Source: Tetraselmis striata | Lineage: Eukaryota; Chlorophyta; Chlorodendrophyceae; Chlorodendrales; Chlorodendraceae | DNA: 64,000 nucleotides | Assembly (NCBI GenBank): GCA_006384855.1 | Contig: VCJN01002971.1 | Span: 99,262 to 163,261, forward strand | Reading direction: 5' to 3' | Position numbers and translations under genes: made by a program | Shown: piece after piece, positions 37,522-50,095 of the stretch | How positions within the stretch are numbered: position 1 is the first letter of the stretch | How the letters are laid out: each line of letters opens with the position of its first letter | The notes under the pieces: generated by a model | Database searches by the model: none | What the model was told of the DNA's origin: nothing | Seen by the model: the letters and a program-made list of their open reading frames with translations, nothing else

Positions 37522-40500
37522 ACTTTCCTAATGCATGTATCAGGGGTTGGCTGATCTGATATTGTTACCCTGCTAGCAATTTAAGCTTATCGATATCCTG
37601 ATCTCAGGCCAAAAATGATCGTTTTGATATAGTATTAGCATGCTACCAAGGTTTGACATTATATCAGGTTCCGCAAACAATTAACAAACCCCACATTAAC
37701 AATTGTCAATTGGTATGCATTTGCTTATGGCGGATCATATAGTTCACTCTCATTCATTTTTGCTCGAGGTAGCTGAGTCTGCTAGCTCGGGGAAAAGGCT
37801 GTCGGAACGCGGTAACATAGTGAGCCGCCAGACTCAATGATGCGATGACCTGACCGCTTCTTCATAGTATCAAGCCCAGTTGAGTACAGGGCATATGGCG
37901 TCATTCATTACATAATACATCATTACATTTCCCGGCCATGTGAGATTTCACCACACACGGGCGGGACCCGTACCAACTAATGATATGGCCCATCGTCTGT
38001 GATGCTGATTACATGTACTAGAAGTAGCGACACATAATGCCATCGGAGTCGCCAAAATACACAATAATCCAAAACGAACCAGCGGAGCACATGAAGACAA
38101 GAGCCAAGAACAACGGAATTGAACCCAGAAGAGAATCCATCGGCCATCAATCAGTCCAGCTTGCCACATCATGCGTGATCCGATTATTAATAGGACGTGA
38201 TATGCAACAACACCGACCGACGACTTACTGCCCAGCATGTTCCGAAACTAGCCGCAGTCGGCGGCGTCAAAGGACCCTACTGCTGCGCTGTGCGTTGATA
38301 CAAGTTTCGTGGCAAGATACTATTTCACCGTTGACATGTATTCATGAGCTCACCAGTCTATTAGGACTCATGCTTATCGGGCAAATAGAGTAGAATAAAA
38401 TAGATACTGTGTTGATAGTTTGCCTTTTACTGAAAGAAAACTGAGATACATCTGAGTCGTGTCGCGAATCGATTATTTCAGGTACCTGTACAACTAATGA
38501 CAGTTTTATTGTGTACTTCCCATACATTATGAATATAAATTACACAATACTTCTCCAAATTAGATGAACTTATAGGACTGCGTATACTAATGCACAACGA
38601 TAAAGATGCAAAATTTGTATCAGCCATTCGATGATAACGGTGAGCGATCACCCTAGGTCGTGACCTTCCTGGTACTCGCACCAATACTATTTAGATTTAC
38701 ATTACCGGATGAATCTTGCAACTTCTAATAATCGGTACTACGGCTAGAATTCCTCGTGCCGTTGTGCTACAGGTATATATACGAAAAGAAACTTCCATAA
38801 ACGCGTTATATATATATGTATGACTATATATCTATGACTATATTATATATGTGACTTTTCTTGTGCGTTTTATCACTAGTACGAGACCACGACCCTTTAA
38901 AGATGAATATAGAGTAGTACTACGAGACGACGGAGACTTTTTTGAAGATAGTTACATGCAGAAATGCAGATGTACAGACAAAATGCGCCAGTGTATGTGA
39001 CGAGCCACTAGACTTGATCATTCTTCCATGTGTTATGTTGGCGAATTTACCTCCACAAAAGTCTCGCCCCCCAAAATCACACAACACGCGGGAACTCACT
39101 GTTACGCGGGATACGGCAATAGTATTGATTGATGGTTGATGCCATTCAACCAACCGCAGGTACATTATTTATTAATACTGGGTGCCTCGTCTTAAATTGT
39201 TAATTACATGTCGGTTATTTTGGCGCGGAGATGTGTGCGATAAGTGGTAGAACAGCTGCAACAGTACCCCATTTTTAGCATTATAAGCGGGTTCGGAGCA
39301 TACAAATAAGGTTTTTGGAAAGTATAGGTCCGATTCTCTTCCAGATTCGCCGACATAGTGGTGTCATGCGACCACTCCGTATTTTTTTAATTAGTAAAAA
39401 TGAGTTTCTCCGCAAGGGGGTGCATGAATCTGAGGCCCCTCAATGTCGGAAAAATGCTGCAATTGCAGCTTTGGGAGGTGTGCCAAGAGGCATATTTTCG
39501 TGGAGCGGTGTCGGATTGAGGCGTATGAGATCGCGTTGTAAAGCGCGTGTCAAAAGCGATTTCGTGACAGTCAAGGGACTTGTCTTGCCCGGATTTTCGG
39601 GCTCAGAATTGCCATTTGATAGCGTTCAAGGGGTCTGCGAGCCCAAAAACATGTTTTCAAACTTTGGAGCCCAATGTTAGGCCCTGTAACGGGTACCTTG
39701 GTGCAACCCAAAGTGCCTCAGGCTCGAGCCTATTATAGATCTCGAGTAAACAAGCAACCCTTCATTAGAGCGTTTCCCCAAATTAGCAAACACTTTTGTT
39801 GCTCATCACAATGCGTAGAAATATCTGCGATTTCGCAGTATTTGGTGCTTTGGCACAATGCCTATCCTTCCTCCCAAACCTCCTGCGCTGCGTGGTGGCA
39901 GTAGTGCATCGGAAGGACTTTGATATTGGCTATCCACATGGTGAAGCCTGTGCCATATAGCACGTCGCGTGTTGTGCTACCAATGGACTGCAATTTTAGG
40001 CCCTTTCGAGCACTGACATAACTGAAGGGGTTGTGGCGCGTGCACGGCTGCGATGCCACGTCATCATCCAAATGCCACGACACTCCCACAGTTTATTCAT
40101 TTACTATCATATTATCCGCGCGTAAAAGCTTGGGGGCATGCGCACCCCCATGAAGCAAAAACGCGTGCCATCGCATTATGCATTTTCCGGCATTTTTCAG
40201 TGTGAGCAGAAAAGAGCACTAAAGAAAATGATGCATCAGCGCGGCGTTATTTCGGAGGGTGCGCTGCAACCAAGGTCATGGAAGCTAGGCTTCGGTATGG
40301 GCAAAAGACCACATGCAGATTCGTGTAGGGCTAAACTTTTGTGGGAAAGTGTGCGTACATGACTGCGAGCATCATCGCTTCTTTACCGGTATTAGCTTAC
40401 GCTAGAAGAGTGGGAAAACACGGCTAGGCACCTCGTTTCAAGTTTTTGCCACCTACGCGCTAGTATATTACATTCCACCGCATCCTCAGTATACCGGTAT

Positions 40501-41247
40501 AGATACACCAGTGCACAAATACCGCCCGTTCATATAATATCCCTGTACGACTACTACTCGCATATCTTGATATGTTATCGTGATATGGACTTGTGCTGCT
40601 CTAACGACCATAGGTATGAGATACGAGCTATGCATCTATCCTGCACCATTGCTGCTGAGCGAGTCATATTTTGGGACGCCCGAGCTACTGTTGTCGATAT
40701 AGGATTTTCTTGAACCGACTTGCTCTGCGCTTCCATTTGATAGTGATCACATAGTCTCACCATCACTGGTTACATCACCCCGAAGGGCGGCGCTCTGGGA
40801 TGAGCGCGGTACCCAAAGCAGATTAGGCTGAGAAATCGGAAGTGTGTAATTTGATTGCAAATGATCCCCGTTACGCTGCCGCTTCCTTTCTCGCCTGCAT
40901 GGCTGTGAGAACCTTACTAGCCTGGGAGCCTTGCCGGAATGAAACTTACTGTAGTGCTCAACCTCACGCTATGCATTCACACCGCCAACATCACAAAAAC
41001 ACGGCCCGCTACTGCCCTATACCCAGTAGAGGAATAAGCACGTGGGAGACGATGATGAAGAGCGGGAAAAGACAAGATGAATTTGAAATCAAATGTGAAT
41101 TTGAAGTTATTCATGAAGAACCCGCATAACATATGGGATCGGCTGGGCCCGAGTGGACGGCCCTGAATCAGGAAAATGGGGGTTCAGTGACTCCCTGAAC
41201 ACCGACTGCCGACTAGCTAGGGTGGCTGGTTGATGTCTGTGCGTTGG

Positions 41248-44200
41248 CTACTGGCTGATGCCACCATCGAGCCAGAGGCCAGGCATGGCCTCTCTGAGCT
41301 GCTCCACACTGCACTTGGAGACCACAGCGTCCGCCAGGGACTGGACAGCCTCGTCAGCAGCGGGGGATGCTCCCGCCAGCCCTGCTGCCTCTGACACGCC
41401 TTGCTCTGGGTCGTCGCTGGTGATGAACACTGCGCGGATATGGACGGCGGCAATGTCACTCCACGTGAGTGTCAGCCCATGGTGGGCACTACGCGCTCCG
41501 TTGCCGCCCGGTGCCAGCTAGGCGCCGCCATCGCTCGATCGTGAGCATCATTTGGCAGTGGCAAGCATACACCATCACCTCTCTCACCTGTGCCCAGCCC
41601 GAGCTGCCGGCATGCGGCAATGTTCTTCAGGCTGTCCTCAAACATGACGCTCGTGTCTGCGGAAGCCCCGATGTGAGACAGCACCTGCGCGTGGCGCCAT
41701 GGCGGCACGGCGTCGTGCAGCCATCAGCGAAAAGCCTTCATGGGATTCTGCGCACGGATTGAGCACCCATATCGCAACCTTGAAGCCGTCACTTGGCACA
41801 AGTGTACTACTAGTAGTATTTAAAACGTCCGGCCCATATGGGGACTCGGCAAAGGTGACTAACGAGTTCCACCGAGCCCCAAACACGGGTACTTAAGCTC
41901 TGGCTTGCCAAAAAATAGCGGCTACGATAAGCAATAGGGCATACAGTGAGTCAACAACGGTATCGTGAGGGAGCCAGGGGAGAACCCCCCCTCTCCTGGC
42001 ATAGGGTTGGGTACTGATACGATGCCCTCAGGGTAAGGGCGTATTTGCATTGGTCAGGACCCCCCCCCCCCCCCCCCCCCGTCTTGCCCTCACTCACTTG
42101 AAAGGGGGGAGGGGTGTTTAAACCTGGCACACCTTCTCGAAGGCCTCGAGCTGCGGCTTGGCCATGTCGCCCATGAAGGTCGCCCCCAGCACGCCATCAA
42201 AGTGCTCCGAGATCCCGAGCAGCTCCAGAGCGCGCCGCGCTGACGCCTGCAGCATGAGAGGCAGCCCGGCGCCATTCCACCAGGGGCCAGGCGGACCGAT
42301 CGTGTGGCGCGCAATGTCACGAGACGGCGCAACCAGAAGGAACGTTTCGTGCGCGGCACAACACGAAAGGATGGAAAGTCCTCAGCAGGGCAGGTGCTGC
42401 TTGGCGTGCTTTGGCAGCGTAAGGCTCCACAGGTGTTCACCCGCCTATAAAGTGAGTTATGTCAGCCCCTTTCATGTCATCAATTGTAGCTGACACCTGT
42501 TACCAGTACTTATCAATGATCACAGTACCTTCAGTAGCCGCGTAAAATTACAAGCCGATATGGATGATATAGGTATGTGTGAGTAACACGTATCGGAAGA
42601 CATGCTTGATGAAGGTGGTACTTACGGGTATTCAACTACGAAAGTAGGCAGGACGGCCTTCATGGGACGGCGCCATAGTAATAAATGACATCGCCACCCT
42701 TCCCCCCATCCCCTTCCCTATTACTCAGTACCACCCCCTTCCCTGCCCCCCGTGTCTCTCTCGCTCTCTCCACATCTGTCTGCCAGTAGCCGGCAGGAAG
42801 TCACGACTCCCTGGCTGTGCTCGGCATTCAGCCCGGGGCGCCTTCACCCCACGCACCTCTCCGGTGTTGGTGAAGATCCACTTCGGTTGCGGTAGGCTGC
42901 TCAGCAGCTCCTGCGGCAGCCAGCGCGTCTCAGCCCACTAGCTCAGGAGCAGACGTATCCCGGCCTCAATCATAAGGTACCCCCCCCCCCCCCCCCACCT
43001 CCGCCCCCCCCCCCCCCCCCCCCCGCCCCCCCCGCGCGCGCGCGCTTGAAACATCTCCCGTCATTGCCGACCCGCTCTCGCCCCAGTGTTGAGGCACGGC
43101 CCGGAGCCTTCACAGGATGGACCACCTGCGGCGCGCACCTGCACCTCAGGGTCGGGCTCCATGAACAGCTCCTCCCCGCTGCGCATGTAGGCCATGAACT
43201 CGGCCACGTCAAACTCGTAGCCCTGCAGCCGCAGGCCGCGCACCGTCTGGTTGGCCATCGCCAGCGCGCGCTTGCGGACCGCCTGGACCTCGTCCTTGGG
43301 GATGCCTAGCACCTCGTGCATGTAGCGCTCCGCGTTGCCGCGGATGTGGGCGACGTAGCTGCGGGCGGGCCGGGGCGGGGAGCGTATTGGTGGCCAGCCC
43401 TACCACATACCCTAGACCATGCCCTAGCAGGTGATCATATGGACCCACCCACTGACTCGGGGGCTGCACCTCTGCGCAGTACGGGCTGAAGCCCGGCTGT
43501 ACCAAGGGCGCATTGAATGCGGACATCAGCTGTAGGTGGGCTGGTTTTGGAGCATGCCTTAATTGCAGTATCGACCATTTTGCGGGAACTGCTCACCTGA
43601 AAACCGACGACGGGGAGAGCGCAATTGTGAATGTGTTCCACGATGATAGAGCGTGCAGCTGTACACATATAACGCATATGAGTGCTTAAAAATGTGCCCT
43701 CATGACATTGGGTTATCTGACTCTTTACTAACCTCTTTACTAACCCTGAACAATGACATGCACACATGTGGCTCTTACAACGGAGCACAACAAACGCCAT
43801 ACAGGGCTGCCTCCACGCATGATATCATGTTCACGTATGGCGCATGGAAGGGCGCGGCTGGAAACGAAGGCGGGTGCTGACAATGAGCCAATCTACAACT
43901 GACGCTCGATATGGGGGCAAGACTTTTGTGGGCAGGTGTAATTCAGAATCAGAATCAGAACCATAATCATCCAGCATCAGAATTCAGAATCAATTCCACA
44001 ATAACAAAGAAACCTTCCGATAGTATTGACTCTGCTGAAAGCTGCATTCGCTTTAATCGTTTACGATTTTAGGATTTGTTAGCTGACAAACAGGGTGAGA
44101 CTTTCTAATTAATATTCCGCGATGGAAAAAGGTGGGGCGTCACCGCGTCAGAGTCGTGGGGGAATTCTTGAGCCATAGAGGGCGGGGACCGGAGGAACCG

Positions 44201-44639
44201 GGGGGGGAGAGGGGGGGGGGGGGTCCCCACCACCAACTACTCTGTATATGTGCATCACGCTATGCTGATGGCGGTGCCTGCGTGCGTGTGTTGGGGGCCG
44301 CCCTCACCCGTTGTCGTTGGGGTAGAGCGTGCCGTCCAGGTCGAAGATGAGCGTCCTCGCCTCCCTCTGGCCCCGAGCAGCCCTCTCCTCCTCCGACGCG
44401 CTATCTCCGGCCGCCCCACCCCGAGCGCATGCTCGGAGCGTGGGGCGCGGTGGTCTAAGGTGAACCGGACAGGGGTGCTCGTAGCGGTGCCACCTGGCGC
44501 TCGTGGCCGTCAGTGATCGAACGGCGACAGGGGGCGTCGCGCACGGCCCCCTCGCCCTCCAGGTGCTGGTGGTGCGATAGAGGTACGCCGAGTCACAGGA
44601 CACCGCCGGCCCGCCTGCTGGCGCGTTGCTCACCGCCAT
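41248..44639 (-). CDS. HAD-superfamily pyrimidine 5'-nucleotidase-like protein
   Basis: The family (SDT1/pyrimidine nucleotidase type) removes phosphate from pyrimidine nucleoside monophosphates; some members clear non-canonical nucleotides. Exons (minus) 44639-44308, 43358-43139, 42910-42857, 42246-42133, 41684-41588 and 41429-41248 give about 332 residues in consistent phase. HAD motif I is IFDLDGTLY with the nucleophile D100 and D102; motif II is FTNTGE (T198); the motif III lysine is in AKPQLEAF (K232); motif IV is FEDSLKN (E256, D257), a pattern common in this subfamily. The cap region contains GNAERYMHEVLGIPKDEV. The first 95 residues are poorly conserved and could include an organelle-targeting peptide; the ATG at 44639 is the best start but not certain. 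The exon 4 donor could instead lie 8 bp downstream in an alternative reading. The gene is head-to-head with the UvrC-UvrB fusion gene. Confidence 0.88.
42060..42081 (-). repeat. homopolymer tract in the nucleotidase intron
   Basis: A run of about 20 C on the plus strand lies in the intron between exons 4 and 5. Further runs occur at about 42978-43027 and 44200-44222 in this gene. Confidence 0.85.
43940..43995. repeat. (AGAATC)n-like short tandem repeat
   Basis: Imperfect units such as CAGAAT and CAGAAC repeat in the first intron of the nucleotidase gene. Confidence 0.6.
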
Positions 44640-45018
44640 GATTGGGAAAGCTAAGGGATAGCGGAGCTCGCGCGCGCGGGGGTGGGAAGGGGGGGGCAGA
44701 GGTGGCGGATGTGGCAGAGACACCGCGCGCTGATTTTGGCCGACGAAGGGCGGAAGATGCTATGTGGGCTTTTCGGCATGCAGGTGGTGAATCACTCGCG
44801 GGAGTACCAGTACCCTTTCCCTTCCCCCGCCTGCGGCATGGTTATTTGCGAAGTGGCTCCGCGCTGCTCCGAAACCAGTCGTCTCCCAGCGTAGTCGTCC
44901 ATAGCGCTAGTACTAAGAGCGGCGGGACTCGCGGAATGTCGTCGTCGTCGCTTTGATCGCCACCTGGTGGTGCTATCCGCACAGCAGCACCCGCAGTGAT
45001 GATCGACGGGACTCGGCA
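44640..45018. promoter_or_regulatory. probable shared promoter of two divergent genes
   Basis: This 379-bp gap separates the predicted start codons of the nucleotidase (minus) and the UvrC-UvrB fusion (plus). It must hold both promoters and 5' UTRs. No TATA box or clear operator was recognised. It also limits upstream coding space: no GIY-YIG-like sequence is found here in any frame. Confidence 0.55.
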
Positions 45019-48000
45019 ATGACCACATCCCGCTCAGCGCACGCACGCTGCACCGCAGCGTCCGGGATCAGCATGCCACGCGTGGACTCTGCCGCCGCCC
45101 CCTTGCTGCGGCCCCCTTGGGCGACGGGCCCCCGGCGGCCGCCGGCGGTTTGGCGGCCTTCGGCAGCGCGGCCGCTGCCTCGTCCGCCCCCCAGAGAGCC
45201 GCCCCACCGACCGAGAGTCGGCCTGCGGTGCCTCACCTCCCTGACGACACAGAGCCCCGTGATACCCCGGGACGATCCCGTCGCAGCGAAAGCGGTGGAC
45301 TGCTTGGGGCTGCAGCGAGCTGCCCGGGCGGTTGAGGACACGGCGCTGGCGGCGCTAAGTGGCTCCGTGCCGACGCCCACTGCGGCAGCGAAGGCCTCAG
45401 CGCGCGTGGCGGCGCCCTTGGCTTCCACGCACGGGGGATATCGGCTCCAGCAGGCGCTGGAGATCGGGGACGCGGACGCTGTGGCGGCGCTGCTGGCTGG
45501 CGGGGGTGCAGGCTGGACGGACTGGGCGGTGGCAGCGTCGGAGGGGCTTCGCGCAGCGGCGGAGCGGGCGGCCGCCCTGCGAGGGGTGGCGGCCGCGCTC
45601 GGCCTGCGCCGGCCTCCGTGGCACCTCGAGGCGCTGGACATCAGCCACCTGGCGGGCGAGGGCACAGCGGCCGGGCTCGCGGTGCTGCTGGCCGGCCGCC
45701 CTGCGCTCTCGGAATACAACTGCCTGGCAGTCGATGCAAACGTGGCCGCGGGCGACGACTGCGGCGCGCTGAGACAGGCGGCGTCGGCTCGGGTGGCCCT
45801 CTTTGAGGGCGGGCCGACCGGCGCGGGGGGCGCTGCAGCCGCGCGTCGCAGGCCGGACCTCATCCTCATCGACGGCGGGCGCGGGCAGCTTGCGGCGGTG
45901 CGCGAGTGCTTCCAAGGTAGTATCTCACTTGCAGCCAGGGATCCCCATGCAGCGCGCCCCTTCGGCCCGCCATGTCACACAGCGCTCAGCGGTGCAGCCG
46001 AGGAGGGACAGGCGCAATCTGGCAGCGTCTTTCTGCCCCTTTGTTGCATCACCGGCAAACCGGGCGCTGTACCATATTGTCTGGGCCATGCACATCGCTC
46101 AGACCTTATCCCCCCCCCCCCCCCCCCCCCCCCCATCCTAATTCCCTGCGTGCAAACTCCCTGGACTGCCCGGGCCGCAGGGACTGCGCTGGAGGCAGTG
46201 CCGCTCGTGGCGCTAGCCAAGCAGCAAGACCACATCTACACAGTGGGACGGCCGCACCCGCAGACGCTGCCAGACGCCTCCGCGCCGCTGCGGCTGCTGC
46301 GGCAGGCGCGGGACGAGGCGCATGCCACCGCCAACCTGGGCTACAGGTGTGACACCGCAATTGCGACGTGCCGCTGGGGAGGCGCAGCCCCTCTGGTGAA
46401 GGACTGCCGAGGGGGAAGGGGGGGGGGGGGGGGGGGGGGGCATCCGTCTGTGATCTACGTGCACGTGCGTTGCAGAGGGGACTGAGGGGTATCGGCGGTG
46501 TTCATCTATACCAAGCTGGTCGCATATACTCTGTCCAGAAGAGCGTGAGAGCGTGTTTTCACGGGAGTGCAATTGCCCCCCCCCCCCCCCCCCCCTAAAC
46601 CCCCCCGCTTGGCACCCACTGCGCCTGCCCGCCTCCAATCCCTCAGGTCCCTTGCCCGCCAAAACCTGTGGGTCAGCTGCCTGGACGGCGTGAAGGGCCT
46701 GGGCACCGCGCGCCGCGCCGCACTGCTGCTGCAGTTCCGGACGGAGGCGGCGCTGCGGGCGGCGACCGCCGCAGAGCTGCGCGCCGTGCCGGGCGTCGGG
46801 GCGCGCCTGGCGGATGCCGTAGTACAGCACCTGCATGCCAGCGGCGCGGCGGTGTCGCCCAGCCGTGTGGCGGAGGGTGAGTCGGTGCGCTGGGCTGTCC
46901 TGCCTACCTCGCTGGGCTGTGATGGGCTGCCGCAGGGTGCTCTGCCTTGCTTTGGGGGGGGGAGAGGGGGGTGGTGTATATATGAGGGCGCTGCCTGCGT
47001 CTGAGGCGGTCTGTGGTGGCGGCAGGCGGCGCTCTCCTGGACATCCGCGGGCGGCTGGCGGCATTTGAGAGCGCGCAGCACGCGTTCAAGGCAGACGGGG
47101 CCCCCAACGCGAACCGCGGCCCGGCGGACGAGGTGCGCGGCGCGGTGCAGTGGTGGGAGGACCGGCGCCCCTTCCACGCGGCCGCAGCCGCCTCGCCGCT
47201 CCACCTCGCGGCACTGGCGGCCACGCTGGCCGCGGCCTTCCGCGTGTCGGCGCAGCGGGGCGCGGACGCGGCGGAGCTGGAGGTTGCCCTCGAGCTCTTC
47301 CTGCCCACCAGCAGCCAGCCTGCCGCAGCCGGCGCGACCGCCTCCCAGATAGGGCGCAGCGGCGGCGCCCCCGAGCGCGCCAACAAGGTGAGCGCTGTGT
47401 TGCCCGCTGCCCCCCGCCGGCGGTAACATTCTTCTGCCAGCTGGAACCCGGCTAACCTCTGCGTGGCGCTACAGGCTGCGTCGGGCCTGCTGAGCGCGCA
47501 CGCCTTCGACCTGGTCGCGCCCTTCGCACCGACGGGCGACCAGCCCAGCGCGATCGCGCAGCTGGCGGAGCAGGCGGGGACGTTGCGCTTCCAGACGCTG
47601 CAGGGCGCCACCGGCACGGGCAAGACCTTTGTCATGGGGCAGCTCATCCAGCGCTGCCAGAAGCCGGCGCTGCTGCTGGCGCCCAACAAGGTCCTGGCGG
47701 CGCAGCTGTTCCACGAGCTCAGCGAGCTGTTCCCAGCCAACCGGGTGGAGTACTTCGTGAGCTACTATGACTACTTCCGGCCCGAGAGCTACAACTCATC
47801 CTCCGACCTCTACCTCGAGAAGGTCAGCCAGGTCAACGCGGACATCGACCGCATGCGGCACTCCGCCACGCGCTCCCTCTTCGAGCGGCCCGACACCATC
47901 GTGGTCGCCAGCATCAGCTGCATCTATGGACTCGGCATGCCTGAGCACTACCTGCAGCAGGTGAGGCGCGCACACTGCAATGCAATATACGACAATGCAG

Positions 48001-50056
48001 TGCAATGCAATGCAATCACGCACAATATAACAATGCAATGCAAACCACATCACACTCAATGCAATGCAATCCAACACAATCCAATGCAATGTAATCAAGC
48101 ACAATATAACAATCCAATGCAATACAATATACAACAATACAATGCAATACAATACAATGCAAAATGCAATACCACAACATAACACAACTCAACACAATAC
48201 AATACCGCAACATAACATAAGGCAACGCAATGCAAAACCACAACGCAAGACAATGCAATGCAATTCCATACACATCATTCTGTGTGATATCCATTTTGTT
48301 ACGAACACCCATGTTGACCACCACCGCCCTCTTCCATTAAAACAACGACCGCCATGATTCCGCAGGCCAAGGCGCTCCAGACCGGCAATAGCCTGCCGCT
48401 GCAGCAGCTCGCAGCCATGATGCAGATGCTGCAGTATCAGTGCGTCCCCGCCAGCGCGGAGCGCGTCTCCCCGGCGCGGCTGGAACGCGGCACGTTCGCC
48501 CTCGCACTGCCGGCGGCGCGCGGCGACGACGCGGTGGTGCACGTGTCCCTGCCGCACCAGGAGAGTGTGCTGCGGCTGCGGTTGTCCCCCTCCCCACCAG
48601 GTCACTCCCTTGCCCCACCTGCCGCCAAACAACATGTTTTCCATTTGTTCTGGGCTCGGAATTAATGTACCCGCGCCAGCAAGTCTTTTGTTTATGGATT
48701 ACAGCATCATGCCAGGGTAATCCACATAAACCCGCGCTACTGTTGTCCTCATGTGCAGTACAATTACGACCGGTATGATGAATACGTATGTCATCCGCTG
48801 TATCTGTGTTGAGCATCTGTGCCGATACTGCCGAGAAAGAAACTGCGTGGAAAATGTCCAGATTGTCAGGATGATTGTTATGGGCCGACATAAATATGCG
48901 AGGAGGTGTCTTCATCACACACACATACACACACACACGCGCGCGCACACATACATACGGGCGCCGACGTGCCTGTAAGAACCCCTTAGTATAAGCCTTA
49001 GATTGGGCTTGCATGCGGCTTATACGAACATTTCCTGTAGTTCCGCCATAGTTTTGTCTCCATCTGACCTCTAGCAGGCACGGCAAGTTTATATTCGCAG
49101 TGTTCATGTTACCGCGCCGGCACCCATATGTTTCGGGACAAAGAAACCGTATATAGAACTGTAGGTGGTTGGAGGGCATCACGGCATCCCAGTTGGCATA
49201 ACAGCTAAGCCCTTCCGTATATGTATGTGGGTATATATGTATACATACATGTATATATACACATATTCATATATATTGATACGCTGCCTGAGTCCGCAGC
49301 ACCTTGTCCCGTGCCTCGGTGTGCGTCGCAGCTCTGACTCGCCCCGCTCTGTCCAGACAAAGACCTGCGGGGCGAGTGCGAAACCGACGCAGACGACCTG
49401 TACTCCATCGCCTCCATGGAGCTCCTGCACACAGGTGAGGCCTCCGTGCTGCCAGCCAAGGGAGGCGCCACTGTCCCCGCTGCGGCGCTGTTGAACCACA
49501 GCATGTAAACAACCGTGTTATTAACGTGCCAATACTGTAAAGCACGAAAACCATACATACACATGATCATGAGATGACATTCACCTGATACCATCCCGAC
49601 TCTCAAGTGCCGTGTGATTTGCCCAGCGGCACTTCCGCTGCCCACTGCCACAAGCCCTATGAGGAACCCCCCTGTGGTCGCGCCGATGTTGTGGTGGCAG
49701 GCAGCAAGAGCAGCGGCAGGTCGGACGAGGGTGCGGAGCCCGTGGAGGGTTTTGTTCTGTACCCGGCCAGCCACCACGTGATGCATCCGGAGGAGCGGGA
49801 GCGCATCCTGGCGGACATCGAGGCCGAGATGGTGGCGGGCGCGGAGCAGCTGCGGGGCGAGGGGCAGCCGCTGGCGGCGCAGCGCCTGGTGGCGCGCACC
49901 CTGCGCGACCTGGAGCAGCTGCGGGCGGAGGGCTTCTGCAGGGGTGACTCTTCCCCCCTTACCACCATCACCACCTCCCTCCCCCCTGAGGTTGACTGCC
50001 TCTTCCTTGTGCCAGACACGCCTCCAGTCCGTCCCTTTTCTAAAGGGGAGGCCACA

Positions 50057-50095
<39 letters not shown>

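Larger units (their letters stand above)
35932..41247. other. AT-rich, repeat-bearing spacer
   Basis: No intact gene was found. It contains a foldback element (36317-37050), a broken membrane-protein copy (37205-37521) and, near 36272-36307, a small palindrome (CGTGGTTATAT ... ATATAACCACG). From about 37600 to 41200 the composition is AT-rich, with only short frames. Confidence 0.6.

Noticed and set aside
46213-47740. Long minus-strand frames opposite the UvrC-UvrB junction
   Set aside because: They run through poly-G tracts and are antisense to well-supported exons.
47975-48275. CRISPR-like array
   Set aside because: The unit is a degenerate pentamer with no spacer-repeat alternation.
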